The position numbers were made by a program, and so were the translations under genes. From Pisolithus tinctorius (lineage: Eukaryota > Basidiomycota > Agaricomycetes > Boletales > Pisolithaceae), in assembly GCA_024663395.1 (NCBI GenBank), contig JANFAH010000013.1, positions 992,001 to 1,056,000 of the forward strand: a stretch of 64,000 bases of DNA. The letters run 5' to 3'. Every line of letters begins with the position of its first letter. Within the stretch, counting starts at the first letter, position 1. The notes under the pieces are model-generated. The model did not search any database and was not told the origin of the DNA. It saw nothing but the letters and a program-made list of their open reading frames with translations. Of this stretch, positions 55,977-64,000 are shown one piece after another.

Positions 55977-58112
55977 ATGAACCACGCTGGCGATGATTCT
56001 CAACCATCTGATATGGCTCCGTCTAATCCTATTTCATTTCTTGATATGCTCAACAGCGAAGATAACCCCCTCACCGGCCTTAGTTATGGTAATATATATT
56101 TTGCTTCCGTTGAATTTTTCGCTCAACTGCATGAGCCCAGCAGGTGCATCCGCTCGTAACGAGACAACCGCGTTAATCCCTGCGAATAATTTGTCAGTCA
56201 CATACTTCCATCCATATCATAGACGGTGTCCCTGACCTTACCTCAGCGTGTCTTCAACATATAGACCGTCGTTCGGCCTGCCTGCCGCCAACATTCCACC
56301 AGTCAATTACACTTGGCCAACCTCCAGTCTACCCAGTGGCCTGGACGCTACCTCGGTTTGGCCAGTCTCTTCACTCAACGAGCTGCAGACTGCTGAGGCA
56401 AGTTCATGCGCAAGCAATGTACCCGCCGGTCACCTCAGTGGCCTGGTCACTACCTCGGCTTGGCCGGCCTCTTCACTCAACAGGCTACAGAACGCAGAGG
56501 TAAGGTCGAGCTCAATCGACATGTCAACTGCTGGTCAATTCAGTGGCCTGGGTACTGCCTTGACTTGGACTTCCTCCTCCCCCAACAGACTACAGAGCGA
56601 CAAGCGCACAATCAACCCTGTCACAAGCTTTGTCGAGAATGTGAAATCCTCAGCAAATAGTTCCTCCTGGCGTGCTCGGAATCCTGTCCAACCTATCAAA
56701 GCACGGGCGCCGTGCCTCCTTTCGACTGCCGAGAAATCCTCTCGCTCATTAACGAAGGAGGACAAGGCCAAGCGAGCGAAGGAACTCCATGATGCACTCG
56801 AGAGTTTCCTCCACTCTCAGAACGCGAAGCTTGAAGCCATTGCCACAGCCAACAATGTTACTTTTGACCACATCAAGGGCCTCATCAACACGAAGACCAA
56901 CTATCACCACAGCCGCCGTGCCATGCTACAGAATGCCCTGGTCCACACCAAATCACTCGAAGTCAATACAGGTAAGTATACTTGACTGTACCATTATACA
57001 AGTGCTAACAAGCAAGTCCAGATCGCCCTGTTGGAGAGAAGCTACCCATGGCGCAACTTCAAGAGTTGGTCAAGGTCGATTTAGAGGCGCATCCGCTCTC
57101 ACAAAGTGAAGAAGAACTACTCATCGAGAAACTTCAAGAATATCGCGAGCTCAAGACACGTGGCACCCGCATGAACAACACTGCGACGGCACGCGATCTC
57201 AATTACACAGTAGATAGGATCACCAAGGAGGTATGTCACACTTTACTTATGAACTTCTTCGTGGTAAGGATGATCCACAGCTCGAAAACCTTCGTGACCG
57301 AACTGGCATATATGCCACATTATTTGTCACACGTGGCCATGTCAATGACACCATCCAGTCCACATGGACCGTGACCGACAACTCAGCAGACTTCTGGCAG
57401 GACGTAATCCAACAGCCAGTTGCTGACATCGCGCGCAAGTATGAGCAGTGGGCATGTACTCAGGGTCAAAGTAAGTTCATTCAGCGTTAGGTGACAGCTG
57501 CTCAACCATAGGCCCAGATATTGTGGAGTGCGATAACCTTGCGAGCATCAGGAAACAAGTAACCAAGACGATTTTGGATGGTCTCAGTGGGTGCCTCGGA
57601 GCAGTGTTTTCCATAAAACTGCACTAAACATCGCCACAGGACAAGCCACAAACAAGAGGAACATCGTAATGAATTATCTCAATTATGAGTGCAGTATAAT
57701 CCTGGCATATGGTGTCAAGCTGGTTGGCTGGCCTACCGACGTCAAGTTTGTTAATCCATCAAGTATCGGCGTTATATCCGAGGTGATCAGACTACGAGAC
57801 ACACTCCGCTCCGGTGCATGCTTTTGGAAAAAGCTTTCGAAGCGCGAGCGACAGGAATTTTCGGTGCAGTGGGAGAGCCAAGTCACCGCAGGTGAGGCAG
57901 TGCTTAAACCACGCAAGAAAAGAGCGGATGCAGGTGTATCGCGCAAGCGCAAGGTACCCAGTGGTGCAGAGCTGTCTGCAGACAAGGAGAACAGGTCAGA
58001 GGGCCCACCCAGAAAGAGGTCGCGTGGATCATGCAAGAGAACACTCCCGAAAAGCGTTGAATTCATTCAAGACATGGATGATGATGATAACGAGGAAGAC
58101 CTGGACGATTAG
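55977..58112 (+). CDS. KDZ cargo 3: large basic coiled-coil-like protein
   Basis: Starts MNHAGDDSQPSDMAPSNP at 55977 and needs several short introns (GGTAATAT near 56088, GGTAAGTA near 56970, GTATGTC near 57230, CAAAGTAAGT near 57466). The N-terminal third has three 34-36-residue repeats with the pattern SGL-x-(T/A)-x-x-x-W-x-x-SS-x-N-x-LQ (56326-56620). A helical charged region follows (DKAKRAKELHDALESFLHSQ and EEELLIEKLQEYRELKTRGT). The core then reads RTGIYATLFVTRGHVNDTIQ, FWQDVIQQPVADIARKYEQW and, after another intron, MNYLNYECSIILAYGVKLVG. The tail is lysine/arginine rich (KPRKKRADAGVSRKRK) and ends in an acidic run. I recall this type of protein as recurrent in agaricomycete genomes near such transposons, with no known function. 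Confidence 0.6.
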
Positions 58113-58371
58113 CTTGCGTACTCTTGCTAATACATAATGTGTCGAGAGTTGTTATACATACAAGAAATCTGTTAACAGTAATGTATAATGTGTTGTGGAC
58201 ACTGGACAACAGTGAGCTCGCTGTAGGCAACAGCGAGCATGGGTGGAGCATCCGCTGTCAGTGCATTGCCGTTGACTGCCGATGTCAGACATAAATAGAT
58301 ACATTATGATAATTATAAATACTAGCAAGTGATGGTAATGGTACTATTCATTGCCGCTGGGCCACCTGCAT

Positions 58372-58980
58372 GTAAGGTAAAGAAAATGCGACACTAATAG
58401 GTGCACAGTCGAGGGAGATATGTGCAAAACACGAGCTCGTCGTTGGTAACAACGAGCGTGAGGGGGCGCAAGGGGCAGCAGCTGTCACCGACAACCGCTG
58501 ATGTCATAAAACTATAAATACAACAACAACATTACAAATACATCACGTGCAGGGTAGCACTTTCCGACATCGCTGAAAATTTGGCGGTAGCCGGTAACAA
58601 ATAGAACGGTCACGTGTTCCTGAGTAAGGTAAAGAAAGTCCGAGGCAAATTGGTACACAATTGGGGGAGATATACACAAAATACGAGCTCGCCGTGGGCA
58701 ACAGCGAGCGTGGGAGGGCGGCAACTGCCACTGACGTCAGCCGATGTCGGCAACGAGCGCGAGGGGGCGTGGGGGGGGGGGGTGGCCATTGCCACCGACA
58801 TCAGATGGCATAAATAGAGTACTATTTCCTCCAGGCTACTGGAGTACTACACACTAAGTACAATTATTATTGAAGAGATATTGAAGGAGGCAGAAAGTAT
58901 AGTATTTTCCCTCTATTAAGAGGGTGTCACACGCATTATTATCACCTCTAATAAGATTGGCAGGGTGGGAATCACAGGTG
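58372..58980 (-). repeat. KDZ right terminal inverted repeat
   Basis: It is the inverse of 46463-47069 and carries the same palindrome, degraded on this side, and the same G/C run (58767-58777). It ends GGGAATCACAGGTG at 58980, followed by the CACCCTTT duplication. Confidence 0.9.
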
Positions 58981-58988
58981 CACCCTTT

Positions 58989-60575
58989 CTAGAAGAGAGG
59001 ATCACGAACCAAGAGGGTCAGACAACCAGGGGGTTACGTTACTCGATCCCTCTAGAGTGGCAACTACCTTGGTGGTAGGGGAGGATGCTGATCTCGTTCT
59101 TGCTCTGAAGTCCGCCTCCTCGGTAACTCCACAACCAGAGGGTTCTGTCCTTAAGGAAGGGCTGTATGTCTGTCAAGGAAAGGTTTATGTCCCACCCACT
59201 GTCAGGGTTCATTGTCTTGAGAAGCATCATGACATCCCACTTGCCGGACATCCTGGATGGAAGAAGACTCTGGAGCTCGTCTCCTGCAACTATATTTGGC
59301 CTGGAATGACCACCACTGTTAGAGACTATGTCTCGGTGTGTCACCACTGCCAAATGGCTAAAAGTTCTAGAACTCCTCCTGCAGGAAAGCTCCTTCCAAA
59401 TCCTGTCCCAGAACGTCCCTGGACTGACATCTCGGTCAACTTCATGGAGTTACCAGAAGCACAGGGCTTCGATAACGTCATGGTGGTGATAGACAGGTTT
59501 TCGAAGGAGGTGGTCTTTGCCCCCACTACCAAGGAGGTTTCCTCACTCCAAACCGCAGAGCTCTTCCGTGATCATGTGTGGACCCAGCATGGGTTACCTT
59601 CCTCAGTCATTTCCAACCGTGGACCCCAGTTCGCTAGCACCTTCACTGCCGAGCTTTGCAAAATGCTTGGGGTCAAACCCAAGCTCTCCACTGCCTTCCA
59701 TCCTCAGACAGACGGCCAGACAGAACGTCTTAACCAGGATCTGCAGCAGTATCTCCGCCTCTTTGTCAACGACTGACAGGATTCTTGGCCTTCTTGGCTC
59801 AAGGTTGCCCAGTTCTCCTATAATAACAAACGGCAGGAGTCCACTGGTAGGAGTCCCTTCTTGGTCACTCGTTCCTACACCCTCCAGATGGGTGTGGAAC
59901 CCTTTCTCTCCAAGGCAGAGGCAGCCACAGATCATGCTGTCGACCTTGCTAAAGTCTTGGAGGACACAAAGAAGGCTTTGGATAAAGCTGCGGAACGGAT
60001 GAAGCTGTCTACAGACACATCTCGCTCCGACGCCCCCTCCTACTCAGTTGGCGACATGGTTTGGCTGGAGACCTCCCGCATCTCTCTCTGGCCGCCCTTC
60101 CAGGAAACTCACAGAACGATGGATTGGCCCTTACAGGGTTGTTTCACTCAAACCCAATGCGGTAGAGTTAAAACTTCCCAAAACCCTCAAAATCCATCCA
60201 GTTGTTAATGTTTCTTGGGTCAAGCCATACAAGGGCCCTTTGGAAGGACAGACTGTCACTTGCCCTGGACCGGTGGTGGGACATGAAGGTGACGAGGAGT
60301 TCGAGGTGGACTATGTCGCTGATTCTCGCCTGAAAAGGAGCAGGCTTGAGTACCTTGTCCATTGGAGGGGATACCATGATGAGGATCGCACCTGGGAACC
60401 TGAATCCGCCTTAAAATCTGCCCCTGGTGCTGTCAGGGACTTCCACCGTCATAATCCTTCTGCCCCTCGAAAACTCCGAGGCATGGACTCTTCCCTCTTC
60501 TCCTCACTCTTCAAACCCCTAGAAAACTTTACCGATACCATCCCTACCTTCAATCGCCTGGAAGTCGATTTCTAA
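58989..60575 (+). pseudogene. Gypsy-1 pol, integrase and chromodomain part
   Basis: The frame resumes from RNase H with SRREDHEPRGSDNQG. The integrase zinc domain is HCLEKHHDIPLAGHPG...CHHCQMAK. Both catalytic aspartates appear as Asn: VNFMELP (59438-59440) where VDF is expected and SNRGPQF (59615-59617) where SDRGPQF is expected; the Glu in TERLNQ is kept. A TGA at 59774-59776 interrupts ND-QDSWPSWL. Near 60080 a CTCTCTCT run has gained or lost a base, moving the reading to RPSRKLTERWIGPYRVVSL. The C-terminal chromodomain (LEYLVHWRGYHDEDRTWEPE) and the stop at 60573-60575 follow. All of this shows an element without working integrase. Confidence 0.88.
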
Positions 60576-60586
60576 GGAGGGGATGG
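60576..60586 (+). other. Gypsy-1 polypurine tract
   Basis: AGGAGGGGATG lies directly before the 3' LTR start TGTTACG, the usual place for the plus-strand primer. Confidence 0.75.
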
Positions 60587-60967
60587 TGTTACGATACGTA
60601 CTCTTTTCCTTTCTCATCTTATCTAATCTTTTCATCTTGTCTTATCTCTTGATCTCGGTCCGACCTCCAGCCTAGACCTCACCTCACCTTCACCATGCTT
60701 TCCCCTTCTAGTATGTTCCACTCCACTATGGTATCATTATGACATCACTATGATGTCATGGACCTCGTGTATGCCTCACCATTGCCTCATGTACTTTAGT
60801 ATAAATGCCCTTGCTCAATCACCCAACTAGCTCTAAGCTAGTTCATTTGGGTCTACGAGTCCTAAATCCGCCTGCTTCTAAACCGCCTCCTCTTCCTTCT
60901 TTCTGTTCTTTTCTGTTGGTTCTCAGTGCGAGCCTACAACAAACCCTGTTGTTTAGGTCTCGTCACA
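60587..60967 (+). repeat. Gypsy-1 3' LTR
   Basis: 381 bp, same length and ends as 33789-34169. Differences seen are mostly C/T and G/A at CpG or TpG sites. Confidence 0.92.
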
Positions 60968-60972
60968 GCGGA

Positions 60973-61083
60973 CTGTCACTGCCACACTTTCGAGATTCCG
61001 ATGGTGATACTCTTCCACAGGCTAAAAGAGTGGAGCGATTGAGACATTTGGAGGATGCAGAATTGTCTGATATGTCTCTGTGA
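60973..61083 (+). pseudogene. host ORF, 3' part, after Gypsy-1
   Basis: After the GCGGA half of the duplication the frame reads LSLPHFRDSDGDTLPQAKRV and ends at a TGA (61081-61083). It continues the frame of 33423-33788. A GTAAGTG donor near 61130 suggests that further exons once existed. Confidence 0.55.
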
Positions 61084-61448
61084 TCCCTCCTGCAGGCACT
61101 CGAAGACATCGTCATAGCAGGAAGTGGTAAGTGAATATTAACATTTTGGCCCTATCATTTGAACTAATTTCCCCTTCAGACGATTCCATTATCCTGCCAG
61201 CTGGCTCGCAACCTGAACAGCCAAGCTCGAACCACGATCCATGTATAGGCCAAGTTTCCCCTCGACATCAGATCTAGCTTCCCCTGCCCCTTGCTGCCAG
61301 CTCGGCTTTGACTATGACTTCTCAAGTGATGGTTTCTCCTCCAGCCCTTCAAGGGATCTTATTGTACACTGCCAGCAATGCTATTCATGAGTACCTGGGG
61401 CAATCCTAACTATTATGTATATTGTACAAATTCAGTCAAAAATTACAT
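61084..61448. other. possible further exons of the split host gene
   Basis: An ALEDIVIAGSG-like reading ends at a GTAAGTG near 61130, and DDSIILPAGSQPEQPSS follows a CTTCAG acceptor near 61179. It then reaches a stop. No clear gene beyond this. Confidence 0.3.
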
Positions 61449-62130
61449 TTAGATCATGTGAGAAACCCTCCAATTAATGAGATTCATTGCCTCCTCAGAC
61501 TCCTGGGTATAACGAGGAAGTGGCTGGAATCCAAGAGGTAAGAAGCTTGGGACATTAGCTGGCACTAGGCCAGCTGGAGTGGGTCCTTGGAGGTGTGGAG
61601 AGTAGTAACCACCCAGCTGAACTTGATGGGTGACATCAAAGGTCCAATCTGATATGTGATGCATCTTGAGACCTTTTATGGTACTTTGGAGTTTACCAGG
61701 AGGTTGTATCCACAATAGGGACAACATGGCCCAGTATGTGTCAATAGCATCAGTGTGCAGGCAAACCCAATCAGAGTATTGGACTCAGTGAAATCCACTC
61801 TGCTGCAACACATATGCTAATTCATTATATGTTGCTCCTGTAATTGTCTAAATAGTAGAAGCATGGTCTGAGAGTTTCAGAACTCACCACGATAGGAGTT
61901 CCAACCTGCTGGCAGGTTATCTTCTGTTTTTTGAGTGTAGATATCATAAGAGATTCCATATGAACCTGGTGGTTGGTCCAAGGGTGTAAGATAGGTAGCA
62001 ATGGGGATCAGGGGACCTTCCTGGTTATCCATCATTGACCTGAACAGATTCCACCCATTCCTATTTATCCTCTAGTCTGGGGTGGCTTGGGGCTTCCACT
62101 CTGCCAACCTAACACTTGTGGTTGGATAAT
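61449..62130 (-). CDS. unrecognised minus-strand gene, at least two exons
   Basis: The last exon is open from about 61727 to the stop at 61449. It reads MLSLLWIQPPGKLQSTIKGL, VQLGGYYSPHLQGPTPAGLV and SFLPLGFQPLPRYTQESEE. An upstream exon near 62040-61890 reads DNQEGPLIPIATYLTPLDQP and DNLPAGWNSYRG before a donor. The style (Pro, Gly, Tyr, aromatic) resembles uncharacterised basidiomycete proteins that lie among transposons. No function can be given; one frame break between the exons was not excluded. Confidence 0.4.
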
Positions 62131-62199
62131 CAATTCTGATTCTCATGGGGCCAAACTGAATTGCCACACTGCTGTGATGCTCAAATCAGTATGGGATCT

Positions 62200-62720
62200 G
62201 TGGCACTGGTGGCACCACCAATATTATAGTACAGATCTGCAGATGCTCCACTGCACCTGACAACCAATTGCCAGTGGAGCATAACTCTGCTGATGCATAC
62301 CCTATCTGAGATTGCTGATGAGGCACTGCCCTGTAGTCAGCAAATGTGTTGGTGGCATATTATAGTACAGATCCATGGATGCTCCACTGCACCTGACAAC
62401 CAATTGCCAGTGGAGTGTAACTCCACTGATGTATCCTATCTGAGATCACTGATGAGATACTGCCCTAGTCAGCAAATGTGCTGGTGGCACCACCAATATT
62501 ATAGTACAAATCCACAGATGCTCCACTGCACCTGACAACCAATTGCCAGTGGAGTGTAACTCCACTGATGAGACACTGCCCTGTAGTCAGCAAATGTGCT
62601 GGTGGCAATATTATAGTACAGACCCACAGATGCTCCACTGTACCTGACAACCAATTGCCAGTGGAGCATAACTTCACTGATGTACCCCTATCTGAGATTG
62701 CTGATGAGGCACTGCCCCGT
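62200..62720 (+). repeat. four-unit tandem repeat, 111-138 bp units
   Basis: Anchored by GATGCTCCACTG(C/T)ACC at about 62240, 62378, 62516 and 62627. Within each unit CTCCACTG and CAGTGGAG are inverted around CACCTGACAACCAATTGC, so each unit can fold as a hairpin. Other shared blocks are TATTATAGTACAGATC and GTAGTCAGCAAATGTG. Units are about 90 percent alike. Confidence 0.8.
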
Positions 62721-62770
62721 AGTCGGCAAAGTCCAACCTCCAACTTCCTTGTGCCACTATAAGGTGGTGG

Positions 62771-63193
62771 GTGATTACACAATTTCCCACAGGTTCCATG
62801 CCTCGTATGATGTCCAACCATATCAGGCCCTACTGCACCATGTCTACACCTTGCCTGGCCAACATGCCTCATCATCCAGCTAACATGCTTCAATTACCAC
62901 ACCGCCTGGCCAGTGTGCCCCTTTCCCTCACTGGTACCACTGACATTGACATTGACGAGATGGCCACCCAGACTCTTGTATATATGGACACACTTGAAGA
63001 CCATGCGTCTGTCGTTCATTGCCACCCCCAACGTACAAGTGTCTATCAACAAATCTTGGATCAAGGACAGGCACTTCCTCCGCAAAGCAAATTCCCATCG
63101 CTTGACAACGAAGGGCAGAAACGGTTACGCAAGAGGATGGAGGATATCATTCAGCGTCCTGCCTCTACAATTGAGGAGTACATATCATGTTGA
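62771..63193 (+). CDS. unrecognised ORF
   Basis: A 140-codon frame with a Pro/His/Met-rich beginning, then GTTDIDIDEMATQTLVYMDT and a basic end (NEGQKRLRKRMEDIIQ). It may begin at an internal Met. Two further plus-strand exons could follow (63215-63345, TDDEILAISRSALLR, and 63412-63670, CLRPADIFYHVHAIKASLEG), joined by introns with GTAAATT and GTATGC donors. No family is recognised and the right edge cuts the region. Confidence 0.35.
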   Translation: MITQFPTGSMPRMMSNHIRPYCTMSTPCLANMPHHPANMLQLPHRLASVPLSLTGTTDIDIDEMATQTLVYMDTLEDHASVVHCHPQRTSVYQQILDQGQALPPQSKFPSLDNEGQKRLRKRMEDIIQRPASTIEEYISC

Positions 63194-63735
63194 TTTCTGG
63201 ATTGTGTGCTATGACTGATGACGAAATTCTAGCCATCTCCAGATCTGCTTTGCTGCGAACACTTTACTTCTATTGCAGCACAATATTCTCAGCCACCTCC
63301 CATTTCCTAAGTCTCGTGAGATTGAGGGAAGGATTAACAAACTTAGGTAAATTTCTCTTTGGATACTTATGCATGATGTCATGATGGTATAATAGGGCTG
63401 AACAAAGGCGCATGAAGTATCCAGGAAAAGCTGTTCAATTTCATCCTCTTGTACCAAGGCCCCCACTGATGTTTGAAAGACCACGATTTGAAGCTTCCCA
63501 GTGTCGTATCACGAAGGATTCTGCACATTCTTTACTCAACTTCCCGTCTCTCCCCAAAATCATTGGCCAGCAATTCTGCCTCAGACCTGCTGATATTTTC
63601 TACCATGTTCATGCTATCAAGGCGTCTTTGGAAGGATACCAGTTTGCCATCCAGTATGAAAACATCAGGTATGCATTGACCAACCTGCCGTTGTTGCTCT
63701 ACTCACACCGCATGCCAGAGACCCCGATCGTGTAA

Positions 63736-64000
63736 GTCTAGAGGAGTTAGGCCGGATGCTACAGAATAGCGATCTTATACAATGAGTGGTCACCCTGGTG
63801 CTGCACCTCATATTCATGACATGTGGTATGTCCTCTATACTACTACTCATAGCACACAACTTGGTTATCAGTATTACGGTACTAGTGAGTTGACTGTAGT
63901 TTACAGTTGCCAGTGTATGACCGACATCATTGTGTAGCAACTAAGTTCGAAGCTCGAAGTCAGAGTTACCACTCATGATAAAGAGACTGGATTCAGTGAG
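63736..64000. other. no gene seen, window edge
   Basis: I see no convincing exon on either strand in this tail. Confidence 0.4.

Larger units (their letters stand above)
46463..58980. mobile_element. KDZ (Kyakuja-Dileera-Zisupton) DNA transposon with cargo genes
   Basis: 12,518 bp bounded by inverted repeats of 607 and 609 bp (46463-47069 and 58372-58980) that start CACCTGTGATTCCC. An exact 8-bp duplication, CACCCTTT, flanks it (46455-46462 and 58981-58988); 8 bp is the length known for KDZ and hAT elements. Inside lies a KDZ-type transposase on the minus strand and three further gene candidates. The two inverted repeats still match at roughly 90 percent, so the element is fairly young. It inserted across the last two bases of the solo LTR and the adjoining Gypsy-1 bases, making it the last event of the nest. 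Confidence 0.9.
33789..60967 (+). mobile_element. Gypsy-1: Ty3/Gypsy LTR retrotransposon with nested insertions
   Basis: Two 381-bp LTRs (TGTTA...CGTCACA) in direct orientation bound the element. It contains, in order, gag with a zinc knuckle, an aspartic protease, RT, RNase H, integrase and a chromodomain, which is the Ty3/Gypsy order. Flanking 5-mers are GTGGA and GCGGA, a one-mismatch target duplication. The element proper is about 5.8 kb; the rest is Gypsy-2 (36431-44539), a solo LTR (45743-46456) and a KDZ transposon (46463-58980). It cannot move by itself: two stops in gag, a stop and a frameshift in the integrase region, and both catalytic Asp of integrase replaced by Asn. LTR copies differ at only about ten positions by eye, so insertion is not ancient. 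Confidence 0.93.

Noticed and set aside
1..64000. tRNA or rRNA genes and CRISPR arrays
   Set aside because: No T-arm plus A/B-box pair at proper spacing and no rRNA-like block was seen; the tandem repeats are long minisatellites without unique spacers, and the DNA is eukaryotic.

Overview
This is nuclear DNA of a filamentous basidiomycete, most likely an agaricomycete. The real genes are cut by short GT-AG introns of about 50 nt. The housekeeping genes read as fungal (RNA polymerase III subunit Rpc17, vacuolar protease B, a SulP anion transporter, eIF4G). The repeats are families typical of Agaricomycetes: Tnp2/CACTA and KDZ transposases, Ty3/Gypsy elements with chromodomain integrases, and DUF6698 proteins. 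All calls rest on reading motifs and splice sites by eye; no database was searched.

Layout. 1-3.6 kb: the 5' portion of a CACTA-type Tnp2-like transposase (minus strand, running off the left edge) and a broken multi-exon gene. 3.8-16 kb: a local amplification. Three eIF4G-like genes (MIF4G domain, two with an MA3 domain and one with a SAM-like tail) lie on the minus strand and alternate with three copies of a diverged 1.5-1.9 kb segment that carries remnants of a membrane-protein gene. 17.6-27 kb: an island of ordinary genes: an unrecognised small gene, rpc17, a secreted/vacuolar subtilase divergent from a SulP/STAS transporter, and a small multi-pass membrane protein. 25.3-33.8 kb: relics, namely a repeat whose second copy is split by about 0.9 kb, two tandem-repeat tracts, a DUF6698 gene and weak ORFs.

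33.8-61.1 kb is the most striking part. A Ty3/Gypsy element (Gypsy-1, 381-bp LTRs, 33789-60967) sits inside a host ORF that resumes in the same frame on the other side. Gypsy-1 carries a second, opposite-strand Gypsy element (Gypsy-2, two 672-bp LTRs, 36431-44539) between its protease and RT, and a solo LTR (45743-46456, exact 5-bp duplication) between its RNase H and integrase. A 12.5-kb KDZ DNA transposon (46463-58980, about 608-bp terminal inverted repeats, exact 8-bp duplication CACCCTTT) landed on the edge of that solo LTR. Each insertion can be removed on paper with the Gypsy-1 frame restored, so the order of events can be read: host ORF, Gypsy-1, Gypsy-2 and the solo LTR, then KDZ.

The KDZ element holds a multi-exon transposase, a divergently transcribed protein with an RNase H1 N-terminal/viroplasmin-like domain, a small unrecognised gene and a large basic coiled-coil-like protein. 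It also carries a 1.9-kb insertion with an opposite-strand ORF inside the transposase gene. Gypsy-1 is dead: stops, a frameshift and both catalytic Asp of integrase changed to Asn. All its point lesions look like CpG transitions. Gypsy-2 has an intact pol and an extra zinc-knuckle ORF downstream, but a damaged gag. 61.1-64 kb: unrecognised genes and a four-copy tandem repeat.
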